A DNA stretch of 16,246 nucleotides from Hyphomicrobiales bacterium (GCA_017849395.1 JAFIHO010000174.1:1-16246), one strand, 5' to 3'. Positions 7,935-15,238 are shown, counted from the first letter of the stretch. The notes: generated by a model from the letters alone, not told the origin. Program-made: numbers and translations.

Positions 7935-7976
7935 ACTATGCCGGAAATTGTCGCGAGCGCGAACATCGGGCATAGT
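7935..7976. promoter_or_regulatory. Nested inverted repeat in the divergent promoter region
   Basis: The outer arms ACTATGCC (7935-7942) and GGCATAGT (7969-7976) are exact inverted repeats. Inside, TGTCGCG (7949-7955) faces CGCGAACA (7958-7965), an imperfect inverted repeat with nearly the same centre (about 7956). The whole sits midway between the two divergent genes, as expected for an operator serving both. The regulator is unknown. Confidence 0.45.
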
Positions 7977-8008
7977 CGCGCGCAAACAAGAATGGTCCGG
8001 GGGAGCCC

Positions 8009-9892
8009 ATGAAATTGCCGATTGCCGCGCTACTGGCGGGCACGATTGCGGGGTGCGCGATCGCCGCCGTCCAGGCGGCCAGCCTGTCCGAGGAATGGCC
8101 CGCCTATGGCCATGATTATGGCGACACCCGCCATTCTCCGCTTACCCAGATCACACCCGCCAATGTCGCGGGACTGAAGCCCGCATGGACCTATCACATG
8201 CGTCCCTCGGGAGAGGCTGCGCCGGCCGCGGGATCGCGCCCGCGCACCGGCTTCAGCGCGTCTGAAGCGACGCCGCTTGTGATCGGTGGGGTAATGTATT
8301 TGTCCACGCCTTACGGCCGGGTGGTGGCGCTTAATGCGGAAACAGGCGCGGAGAAATGGGCCTATCGCGTTCCGAACGGCGACCAGCCCGCCACGCGCGG
8401 CGTGTCCTGGTGGCCCGGCGGGCGGGGGGCCTCGCCACGCATCGTGTTCGGTACGCGCCAGGGCCTGCTGATCGCGCTGGACGCGGCCACGGGCATGCCC
8501 GCGAAAGGCTTCGGCACCGGCGGCGTGGTCAACATGAAGTCGCCCGCCGTGATGCAGGGTTTCCCCAACGCCTTTTACGGCATCACCGCCGCGCCCGCGA
8601 TCTACAAGGACCTCATCATCACCGGATCGCGTACCCAGGAGATTCCGGCGAAAGGCGCCTCCGGTCAGGTGCGCGCCTTCAATGTACGGACCGGCGCGGA
8701 GGTATGGCATTTCAACGGCGTGCCGCAGCCGGGTGAGAAATTCCATGAAACCTGGCAGGGCGATTCCTGGGTGAACCGCTCCGGCGTGAATGTGTGGATG
8801 GGCCTTACCGTCGATGTTCAGCGCGGCATCGCCTATCTGCCATTCGGCGCGCCCACCTTCGACCAGTATGGCGGCGACCGCAAAGGCGAATCCCTGTTCA
8901 GCAATTCTCTGGTGGCGGTGGATGCCAATACCGGAAAATATCTGTGGCACTTCCAGGCGGTCCATCAGGATTTGTGGGACTATGACCTGCCGCTGACCAC
9001 CCTGCTGGATGTGAAAAAGGATGGCCGCACCATTCCCGCCGTTGCGCTGATGAGCAAAGCCAGCACCCTGTTCCTGTTCAACCGTGTGACAGGTGAGCCT
9101 ATCCATCCCATTCGCGAAGTGCCGGTGCCGACCGACAATGACCTGATCGGCCAGACCCCGTCGCCCACCCAGCCCATGTCGGTGACGCCGCCCCTGGGTC
9201 GCACCAGCTTCACCATGTCCGAACTGGCGAATTTGAATCCGCAGCAGAAAGCGGGCTGCGAGAAGATCATCAAGGACATGAACATAGTGGACGGGAAATT
9301 CTTCCAGCCGCAGCGGGCCGATTCCGGCGTGGCGCGGTTTCCCGGTTCATGGGGCGGCATCGACTGGAGCCATGCCTCCTTTGATCCCGGCACCGGCTAT
9401 TACATTGTCAACAGCAAGGACATGGCCAGCCCGCAGGTGATGAAGCGCGAGGCGGATGGCAGCTATAATCTGCGCGATGGCTATCAATGGTTCTGGGACT
9501 CGGTGACCCACATGCCTTGTCAGATTCCGCCATGGGGCAGTCTTTATGCCGTTAATGTCAGTACGGGCGCCATTGTGTGGCGCGTTACAGTAGGCGTTAC
9601 TGAAGGGCAGGGGCTTGCCGACATCCATACTGGCCGTCCGATGGTGGGTGGGCCGATCACCACGGCGGGTGGGCTGATCTTCATGGGCTCCACCGATGAC
9701 CGGCGGCTGCGCGCCTTCGAGACGAAAACCGGCAGGCAGGTATGGGAGTATAAATTGCCCGCATCGATCTATGGCACGCCGCTGACCTACAAGGGCGGAA
9801 GCGGCAAACAGTATGTGGCCGCGGTTTCCACGGGCGGCTTCTGGGGCGATGCCGCCAGCGCCGATGACGTGACGGCTTTTACCCTGCCATGA
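8009..9892 (+). CDS. PQQ-dependent dehydrogenase (quinoprotein, glucose/quinate dehydrogenase-like), exported
   Basis: A 627-aa quinoprotein that oxidises an alcohol or sugar substrate in the periplasm with PQQ; the substrate is not identifiable. The N-terminus is an export signal (MKLPIAALLAGTIAGCAIAA, cleavage possible after VQA near 23). IAGC (13-16) also fits a lipobox, so it could be a lipoprotein. The body is an eight-bladed propeller of the membrane glucose dehydrogenase type, with WPAYGHDYGDTRHSPL (30-45), repeated VVALNAETGAEKW-like blades, the active-site motif HQDLWDYDLP (319-328), WGGIDWSHASFDP (448-460), and a last blade at GSTDDRRLRAFETKTG. Unlike membrane glucose dehydrogenase it has no N-terminal five-helix anchor, and no CxxCH heme c motif, so the electron acceptor must be separate. 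GGGGGAG precedes ATG 8009. Its stop overlaps the next start (ATGA), so the two are probably translated together. Confidence 0.92.
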   Translation: MKLPIAALLAGTIAGCAIAAVQAASLSEEWPAYGHDYGDTRHSPLTQITPANVAGLKPAWTYHMRPSGEAAPAAGSRPRTGFSASEATPLVIGGVMYLSTPYGRVVALNAETGAEKWAYRVPNGDQPATRGVSWWPGGRGASPRIVFGTRQGLLIALDAATGMPAKGFGTGGVVNMKSPAVMQGFPNAFYGITAAPAIYKDLIITGSRTQEIPAKGASGQVRAFNVRTGAEVWHFNGVPQPGEKFHETWQGDSWVNRSGVNVWMGLTVDVQRGIAYLPFGAPTFDQYGGDRKGESLFSNSLVAVDANTGKYLWHFQAVHQDLWDYDLPLTTLLDVKKDGRTIPAVALMSKASTLFLFNRVTGEPIHPIREVPVPTDNDLIGQTPSPTQPMSVTPPLGRTSFTMSELANLNPQQKAGCEKIIKDMNIVDGKFFQPQRADSGVARFPGSWGGIDWSHASFDPGTGYYIVNSKDMASPQVMKREADGSYNLRDGYQWFWDSVTHMPCQIPPWGSLYAVNVSTGAIVWRVTVGVTEGQGLADIHTGRPMVGGPITTAGGLIFMGSTDDRRLRAFETKTGRQVWEYKLPASIYGTPLTYKGGSGKQYVAAVSTGGFWGDAASADDVTAFTLP

Positions 9893-11034
9893 AAGCGAAA
9901 ATCGTCGCCATACTCCTTTGCGTTTCTGCGCCTGCGCTGGCGGGGCAGGATCATATTCTGGTCGGCCTCGACAACACGATGGTGTTCGACGCGAAGGGCA
10001 AGGGCTATCGCGAGCCGGGCCATGACTCCCTGCTGGAGTTGGATGCTTCCAATCCCGGCCGGCCGAAGATCGCGGCACAGTTGCCGCTCTCCAATTCCAT
10101 CCAGGGGCCTCCCGTGAATTTGCAGATCACGCCGGACGGGACGATGGCCCTTGTCGCATCCAGCATTACGGTGTCGAAGAAGGACGGCAAATGGCAGCCG
10201 GGCAACGACAACCGGGTGCACGTGATCGACCTGGCGACTGACAAGCCGCGTCTGCTTCAGGACGTGCGGGTGGGCAACATGCCGTCCGGTCTCGCCATCA
10301 GCAGGGATGGCACGTTGGCGCTGGTGACGAATTACGCCAGCAAGAGCGTGAGCGTGCTGCGCATCCTCGGACAGAGTGCAACACCGGTTGCGGAGGTGAA
10401 GGTCGGTGACGAGGTCAATGCCGTGGCCATCACGCCGGACGGAAGCCGTGCTTTTGTCACCAAGCCGCTGGCGGCGAAAGTGGGTGTGCTGAACATCTTC
10501 GGCAATCGCGTCACCTATAATTCCAATGACGATGTTCCGGTCGGCTTCAATCCCTACAATATTGCGGTGACGCCCGATGGACTGATCGCCATCGCGATCA
10601 ACAACACCGCCCATGGAAACAGCGCAAGCCTGACGGTCATAGAGGCGGGCGGGCCGCATCCTCATTCCATCGATACTGTGCCGCTGGGCGACGGACCCGA
10701 GGGATTCGCCATTGGTCCCGACGGCAAGAGCGCGGCGGTGATCCTGCTGCATGGCGGAACCTCACCGCACAACGACTGGAGCTATCATCGCAACGGCGGT
10801 CTGATCGGATTGCGCATAGATGGCCGGAAGGTAACGGTACAGCGCGGCGAAATCCGTTTAGGATCCGTGCCCGAAGGAATCGCCTATTCCCGCGATGGGA
10901 ACTTCCTCTATGTGGCAGATTTCAACGACAAGCTGCTGCGCGTGATCGCTGTACGAAACGGCCGTTTGCGGGATACAGGACGGCGATTAAAACTGCCCGG
11001 CCCTCCCGCGTCGATGCGCGGGCTGGCGCAATAG
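9889..11034 (+). CDS. Exported YVTN-type beta-propeller protein
   Basis: A 381-aa protein with a short signal peptide (MKAKIVAILLCVSAPALAG, cleaved after ALA near 18). The mature part is made of repeated beta-propeller blades of the YVTN/lactonase-like class, each marked by a PDG or RDG turn: ITPDGTMALV (about 84-93), ISRDGTLALVTN, ITPDGSRAFVT, VTPDGLIAIA, IGPDGKSAAVI and YSRDGNFLYVADF. I see no catalytic residues that name a reaction. The ATG lies inside the stop of the PQQ dehydrogenase gene (ATGA at 9889-9892), so it is translationally coupled. It may act as a periplasmic partner, scaffold or accessory of that enzyme (inference). Confidence 0.85.
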   Translation: MKAKIVAILLCVSAPALAGQDHILVGLDNTMVFDAKGKGYREPGHDSLLELDASNPGRPKIAAQLPLSNSIQGPPVNLQITPDGTMALVASSITVSKKDGKWQPGNDNRVHVIDLATDKPRLLQDVRVGNMPSGLAISRDGTLALVTNYASKSVSVLRILGQSATPVAEVKVGDEVNAVAITPDGSRAFVTKPLAAKVGVLNIFGNRVTYNSNDDVPVGFNPYNIAVTPDGLIAIAINNTAHGNSASLTVIEAGGPHPHSIDTVPLGDGPEGFAIGPDGKSAAVILLHGGTSPHNDWSYHRNGGLIGLRIDGRKVTVQRGEIRLGSVPEGIAYSRDGNFLYVADFNDKLLRVIAVRNGRLRDTGRRLKLPGPPASMRGLAQ

Positions 11035-11042
11035 CCTGAAAC

Positions 11043-11075
11043 GGAAAACCCGGAACATGAAGGTTCCGGGCTTCC
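11043..11075 (+). terminator. Hairpin after the beta-propeller gene
   Basis: CCCGGAAC (11049-11056) pairs with GTTCCGGG (11063-11070) over a 6-base loop. GGAA (11043-11046) and TTCC (11072-11075) can extend the stem past a small bulge. It begins 9 bases after the stop. No T tract follows, so confidence is moderate. Confidence 0.5.
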
Positions 11076-11088
11076 CAAACATCAAGCG

Positions 11089-11271
11089 TTAGCGATCCTG
11101 ACGCTGGTTGCGGTCCTGGTCGCGGTCGGCATTCTGCCCGGAACCCTGACCCTGCTGTCCGCCTTGCTGGCCACCCTGCTGACCGCCTTGGCGCTGCTGC
11201 TGACCGCTCTGCTGGCCGGGGCGCTGCTGGTCCTGCTGGCCCTTTTGTCCCGGGTTGTTCTGATTTGTCAT
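11089..11271 (-). CDS. 60-residue Gln/Gly-rich low-complexity peptide
   Basis: A very hydrophilic peptide with 23 Gln and 13 Gly in 60 residues. It has a GGQQ unit three times in a row (about 33-44), starts MTNQNNPGQKGQQDQQ and ends in a charged Asp/Arg/Asn tail. There is no signal peptide and no hydrophobic core, so it is probably disordered. GAGGAA ends 8 bases before ATG 11271, and an EcfG-like promoter (GGAAC-N16-GGTT) lies at the right distance upstream; both argue that it is a real gene. Small Gln/Gly-rich proteins of this type are annotated in alphaproteobacteria, but I know no function. The repeated CTG-type codons make its length prone to slippage. Confidence 0.62.
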   Translation of the reverse strand: MTNQNNPGQKGQQDQQRPGQQSGQQQRQGGQQGGQQGGQQGQGSGQNADRDQDRNQRQDR

Positions 11272-11309
11272 CGCAAGTTCCTCTGCTGAGTTACCCCCCG
11301 CGATGAAAG

Positions 11310-11334
11310 AACCCGCCTACCCCACGGATGTTCC
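11310..11334 (-). promoter_or_regulatory. EcfG-like promoter of the Gln/Gly-rich peptide gene
   Basis: Read on the minus strand, GGAAC (11334-11330), 16 bases, then GGTT (11313-11310). The -35 element is exact and the -10 element differs from CGTT at one base. The expected leader before ATG 11271 is about 30 nt. It is weaker than the match at 2353 but has the same spacing. Confidence 0.45.
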
Positions 11335-11398
11335 GCAAATATGATCTGGGAACCCCAGCTAATTGAATTGACTTTGAAGATTGAACCTCCGCAATCGC

Positions 11399-13606
11399 TT
11401 AAGCAAGATCGACCGCGACGACTTCGTGCAGCCGGATTTCCGGCACATCCACCACAAGCCGTCCATTTTCAATGCGATGGTTTGCGGTTGTTCCGCTTTC
11501 CAGCAGTCTGACAACGTCGGGCCTCACGCCTTCGGGCAGGGCCAGCGATACGGTGAAAGGTCCTCTCAGCGGCATGATCTCGCGATAGGGACCTTTCATC
11601 ATCATCGGGTTGGTCATGTTGACTAGGTGCGCGGTCAATGAACGCGCCTGTTTCCAATAGCTGATGTCCAGCAGCCCAGGCCCGGCGACAGTCATGGGCT
11701 GCGGCTCATCCATCGCCCACGCCACCGCATTCTTCAGCAGAACCAGATGATCCGGCGCCAGTACCTCCCAGAAGGTGCGGTCGATATCCATTGGGAAATA
11801 AATCACCCGGCCCATGCCAACATCGCGGCAAAAGGCCATCGGCGTGTCGGTCTCCAGGGTCATGGTATAGACCCGCTCCATCGGCAGGTCGGGATAGGAC
11901 GGAACCAGCGTGAGCGGCTGCCGACCCGTGTCATGCGGCTTCACGGCAATCTGTTGGGTCGTGCCTATGATGCGTGGCGCGTCCTCAAGGCCGCGCGTCA
12001 GTGCGTGAGGATGGCGCGGCGTGAGATAGGAATTTTTGACTCCATCGCTTGTCTTCACATAATCGCAGCCGAACAGGTCGGCCAGGCCGAAATTGGCGCG
12101 ACGGCGGCCAGTCTCATCATAGAGCGATGTTTCGCCGGTCGCCACAATGCGTCCGCCCGCCATCACGAAGTCTCGGATTTGGCGGCACTGACTGTCGGAG
12201 AGTGCGGCGATGCCCGGCAATATCAGCAAGCGGTAACGTGAAATATATTGCGCATCCAGTTGCCGGTCATCGGCCATCTCGAAGGGCACGCGCGCTTCCA
12301 CCAGCGCCTGATAATAGCCGTTCTGGGAATCGGCCACCCGCTGCGCTACGCGCACATTGTCGCCGGCCGTGAAGGCCGCGCCGCCAGCGGTGAAGATGCC
12401 CGACTGGGTGGAATTGACCATCGCAACCCGCGCCAGATTGCCGGTGTTGCGCATGTAGCGGTCGTTCGCAAAGTGCCAGCGATAAATCTTCTCCACCGGC
12501 GCAACCCAGCGCGCATCGAAGATGCGGGCGTTAAACTTCACAAACCATGGCCGGAAACCCTGCGCGATTCCGGTATGCGCCCAGGCCTCCAGCTCCGCGG
12601 GCGTCTGCACGGAATCCTTCCAGCGGTTCTCATCCTCGACGCCGATGTTGAATATCCCGCACACGGGCAGGTTCTGCATATAGGCGCGAACCTGCTTGGC
12701 GAACTTGCCCATCGACCAGACCGGCGTCGTACCGGAACGGCCCTGGCGGTCCACTGCCACGATCGGAATAGTGACATTGTTCGGATCGTTCATGCCGCCA
12801 TTGGGGCTGAAGAAACTGTCAGGCTTGGACGCCTTCACCGTGTCGTCCCACAGCTTGAACTGCTTCCAGCGCATCTCGGCATTCCACTGGATGTATGCCT
12901 TGCGTTGGGGATTCTGCGGGTCGTTGGTAGTGGGCAGCTCCATGCCGGTGGCCGCGCGAAATTTGGTGCGGCAAGTCTGGCAGTAGCACATGCCGCTGCC
13001 CGCCCAGCGGTTGCCGAAAAAACCTTCCGGCTTGTAGATGTCTGCGATCTCCTTCAGCACGGCCGGCATGAAGTCGAACATGAAGCCGCCATTCTGGCAG
13101 GTGACATACATGTCGGCGGCGGCCCAGTGGCGGCGCGGCTTTCCGTCCTGGGTGCAGGCGGCCCACTCGGGATGCGCGGCAAAGGCTTCCTCGCTCATGG
13201 CATGGGGATCGACGCGCGCGATCACGCTGATGCCCTGGGCCCGGCAGCCTTTCACCATCTCGCCGAACATGTCGCGGTCGCCCAGATATTTCGCGCGGTA
13301 GTGCAGGGGGATTTTCGACGGATAGAAACAGATGCAGCCGCCCGCCGACAGGCACACAGCCTCCACATGAGTCCGCTTGAACAGATCGAACCAGAATTGC
13401 GGGTCGTAGCTGGGCGGGTCTTCCTCCGTGAAAGCCACTTGCGCCCAGCGCATGGCCTTGTTGGCCCAGGGCAGTCCTGCCATGTCGCCGGTCATGGCGA
13501 ACGCCTCGCGCATATCGGCCAGGGGCGCCAGCGCCAGCAATCCGGCCGCGCCCAGCTTCAGCGCGTCGCGGCGGCTTGCGCCATCGGTATCATCCTGCGC
13601 GGTCAT
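11399..13606 (-). CDS. Tat-exported glycoside-hydrolase-like protein with GATase-like (beta-galactosidase trimerisation) domain
   Basis: A 735-aa protein. The N-terminus has a twin-arginine signal (SRRDALKLGAAGLLAL, 11-26; cleavage possible near AFA at 37), so it is exported folded. Residues about 50-370 look like a TIM-barrel glycosidase of the GHL6 / family-42-like type: HVEAVCLSAGGCICFYPSK (80-98), MFGEMVKGCRAQGISVIARVDP (113-134), the HPEW motif (145-148), and a CxCxxC cluster (Cys207, Cys209, Cys212) that could bind metal. Residues about 430-560 fit a beta-galactosidase-trimerisation / GATase-like fold (YRLLILPGIAALSDSQC, then IRDFVMAGGRIVATGE). The C-terminus is a beta domain. Substrate unknown. 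It follows the isomerase-like gene by 21 bp on the same strand, with GGGAG upstream of ATG 13606, so the two form an operon. Catalytic activity is inferred from fold only. Confidence 0.82.
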   Translation of the reverse strand: MTAQDDTDGASRRDALKLGAAGLLALAPLADMREAFAMTGDMAGLPWANKAMRWAQVAFTEEDPPSYDPQFWFDLFKRTHVEAVCLSAGGCICFYPSKIPLHYRAKYLGDRDMFGEMVKGCRAQGISVIARVDPHAMSEEAFAAHPEWAACTQDGKPRRHWAAADMYVTCQNGGFMFDFMPAVLKEIADIYKPEGFFGNRWAGSGMCYCQTCRTKFRAATGMELPTTNDPQNPQRKAYIQWNAEMRWKQFKLWDDTVKASKPDSFFSPNGGMNDPNNVTIPIVAVDRQGRSGTTPVWSMGKFAKQVRAYMQNLPVCGIFNIGVEDENRWKDSVQTPAELEAWAHTGIAQGFRPWFVKFNARIFDARWVAPVEKIYRWHFANDRYMRNTGNLARVAMVNSTQSGIFTAGGAAFTAGDNVRVAQRVADSQNGYYQALVEARVPFEMADDRQLDAQYISRYRLLILPGIAALSDSQCRQIRDFVMAGGRIVATGETSLYDETGRRRANFGLADLFGCDYVKTSDGVKNSYLTPRHPHALTRGLEDAPRIIGTTQQIAVKPHDTGRQPLTLVPSYPDLPMERVYTMTLETDTPMAFCRDVGMGRVIYFPMDIDRTFWEVLAPDHLVLLKNAVAWAMDEPQPMTVAGPGLLDISYWKQARSLTAHLVNMTNPMMMKGPYREIMPLRGPFTVSLALPEGVRPDVVRLLESGTTANHRIENGRLVVDVPEIRLHEVVAVDLA

Positions 13607-13627
13607 TCCAGCTCCCGATACGATCTG

Positions 13628-14500
13628 TCAGTTGAATTTACTGAGATAGTCGAACGCCATTTTGGCGTCTTCCAGCGGTGTGTCCTGATAGGGCGCCTCC
13701 TGCTCGACATAGAGCCCCCTGATGTCGGCCTTGCGCGCCGCCGCGAAAATCTTCTTCCAGTCCACGATGCCGCTGCCCGCGGGCTTTCCGGTCATGCGGC
13801 CGGTGCTGTTGGGAATGAAATCACGCGTCAAATCCTTCACATGGAGGATGATGAAACGGTGGGGATGGCGGCTCAGATAGTCGGCCGGATCATAGCCTCC
13901 ACTGACCATCCAGCCGATATCCAGTTCCAGCTTGACGGTCTGCGGATCTGTATCTTTCAGCAGCATGTCATAAGCCGTGACGCCGCCATATTTGCGGAAT
14001 TCCGGATTGTGGTTGTGATAACCGAACACAAGCCCCGCTTTGGTGATTTCGCCCCCGACCTTGTTCAGCAATTCGGCATTGCGCTTCCAGGCGTCGGCGG
14101 CCCCCCCCGCCAGAACGTCCCGGAAATTGGCGGGGAACAACGGCACCGATGTCACCAGATAGCGCAGGCCTGCCGCCTTGGCCTTTTCGATGGTGCGGGG
14201 AAGCTCACTCAGCAGTTCCGCATTGCTGCAATGGGCGGTGTCCCAGCCCAGGCCCGCTTCGTCGAAGGCGCGGCGCAACTGCATCGTGTCGCGCCCGGCC
14301 AGCGACATGTTGGTCTGCACCCTTGCGTAGCCGATGCGCTTCACGGCCCGCAGGGTGCCGGTGAAGTCCTTGGCGATGGCGTCGCGCACCGTGTAGAGCT
14401 GAAGCCCCAAAGGCTGGCCCAGCGGTGTGGCGCGGGCGCCCGCCGCCAGTGCCAGCACAGTTGCGTACCCCAGAAAGTGCCGCCGGCTGGTCCAGGTCAT
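13628..14500 (-). CDS. Tat-exported xylose-isomerase-like TIM-barrel protein (sugar isomerase/epimerase family)
   Basis: A 290-aa protein; the start at ATG 14500 is chosen because GAGG (14511-14508) precedes it and the protein then opens with a Tat signal, TSRRHFLGYATVLALAAG (4-21). The open frame back to 14584 lacks such support. The remainder is an AP-endonuclease-2 / xylose-isomerase-like barrel with the expected metal and substrate residues: GYHNHNPEF (His162, His164), KLELDIGW (Glu192, Asp194), ILHVKD (His220, Asp223) and YVEQE (Glu266). The family includes sugar isomerases, epimerases and lyases; the reaction here is unknown. It is the first gene of an operon with the hydrolase-like gene. 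A run of eight C on the + strand (14101-14108) lies inside it without breaking the frame. A perfect AT-rich palindrome lies just upstream of its ribosome binding site. Confidence 0.85.
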   Translation of the reverse strand: MTWTSRRHFLGYATVLALAAGARATPLGQPLGLQLYTVRDAIAKDFTGTLRAVKRIGYARVQTNMSLAGRDTMQLRRAFDEAGLGWDTAHCSNAELLSELPRTIEKAKAAGLRYLVTSVPLFPANFRDVLAGGAADAWKRNAELLNKVGGEITKAGLVFGYHNHNPEFRKYGGVTAYDMLLKDTDPQTVKLELDIGWMVSGGYDPADYLSRHPHRFIILHVKDLTRDFIPNSTGRMTGKPAGSGIVDWKKIFAAARKADIRGLYVEQEAPYQDTPLEDAKMAFDYLSKFN

Positions 14501-14511
14501 GTCTTTTCCTC

Positions 14512-14524
14512 TATCATAATGATA
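14512..14524. promoter_or_regulatory. AT-rich palindrome upstream of the isomerase-hydrolase operon
   Basis: TATCAT-A-ATGATA, a perfect 13-bp inverted repeat in GC-rich DNA, directly upstream of the ribosome binding site of the minus-strand gene and 63 bp from the divergent membrane protein gene. Its position suits an operator that blocks transcription of the operon. The regulator is unknown, and chance is possible. Confidence 0.35.
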
Positions 14525-14586
14525 CCGCAACCTTGGCCGACAGATCACCCCTTGCCTGTGGTTCCGGCGGCGGCTATCGGGCATGC

Positions 14587-15231
14587 ATGGCCTCCCGCCT
14601 CTCGCGTCGCATCCTGCAGCATCATCTGCCTCTTGGCCTAGTGACCGCCGCTATGGCCGTGCCGCTGTATGTCACGCGGTCCTACCCGGACGTGCTGAGC
14701 CGTCTCAGTTTCGCCAGCGCCTATCCGGCGCTCCTGCTGCTGGCCGCGACCCTGTTTGTGGGGCCATGGACGCTGCTGCGGCAAGGGCAGGTGCCTGTCT
14801 CGCTCGATTTGCGCCGCGATATCGGCATCTGGGCCGGGATGACGGGGCTTTTCCATGCGGTGGTCGGCCAGTGCGTGCATCTGCGGGGCCGTCCGTGGCT
14901 GTATTATATCTATGAGAAGTGGGACGGTCATGCGTTGCCATTACGGCATGACGTCTTCGGCTTTGCCAATCATACCGGACTGGCCGCCGCTTTGATCCTG
15001 GGGATGCTGCTGGCGACGTCCAACGACGCTTCACTGCGGCACTGGGGCATGCCGGGCTGGAAAAAGCTGCAACGCTGGAACTATGCCTGTTTCGGTCTCA
15101 CGGCTCTGCATTGCTTTCTCTATCAGCTGGGCGTGGAGAGCCAGGACACCGTCTTCGTCGCCAGCGCCATTCTGTGCGTGGCGCTGACGACGGCAATCCA
15201 GCTTGCCGGATGGCGGCGCCGGGTCGGCTGA
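14587..15231 (+). CDS. MsrQ / ferric-reductase-like heme membrane protein
   Basis: A 214-aa integral membrane protein of the ferric-reductase-like transmembrane family, which includes MsrQ (YedZ), the heme b subunit that passes electrons to the periplasmic methionine sulfoxide reductase MsrP. About six hydrophobic segments are visible, for example near 15-30, 47-65, 79-98, 126-143, 166-182 and 187-207. Conserved histidines that may hold heme are His90 (MTGLFHAVVGQ), His129 (FANHTGLAAA) and His175 (LTALHCFLYQLG). LLATSNDASLRHWG followed by WKKLQRWNYACFG is a family-typical loop. The start is ATG 14587; no strong ribosome binding site is seen, so a different start is possible. No msrP gene is in the window, so its partner is unknown. 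It converges on the UxuA-like gene with only 7 bp between stops. Confidence 0.78.
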   Translation: MASRLSRRILQHHLPLGLVTAAMAVPLYVTRSYPDVLSRLSFASAYPALLLLAATLFVGPWTLLRQGQVPVSLDLRRDIGIWAGMTGLFHAVVGQCVHLRGRPWLYYIYEKWDGHALPLRHDVFGFANHTGLAAALILGMLLATSNDASLRHWGMPGWKKLQRWNYACFGLTALHCFLYQLGVESQDTVFVASAILCVALTTAIQLAGWRRRVG

Positions 15232-15238
15232 CGGAGCG

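Noticed and set aside
8030..9106. A 358-codon minus-strand frame inside the PQQ dehydrogenase gene
   Set aside because: It is the codon shadow of a clear quinoprotein; it has no start signal or recognisable domain.
11150..11240. CTG-rich repeat as a CRISPR or satellite array
   Set aside because: The repeat has the period and frame of Gln and Gly codons of the small peptide gene, with no spacers.
11346..11358. Short hairpin CTGGG-AAC-CCCAG as terminator for the hydrolase-like gene
   Set aside because: The 5-bp stem has no T tract on the relevant strand; too weak to call.
12248..14641. A 797-codon open frame on the + strand, one of the longest in the window
   Set aside because: It is antisense to the hydrolase-like and isomerase-like genes, which have recognisable domains, Tat signals and ribosome binding sites. 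Its own product is His/Arg/Gly-rich with no family motif, as expected for an antisense frame in GC-rich DNA.
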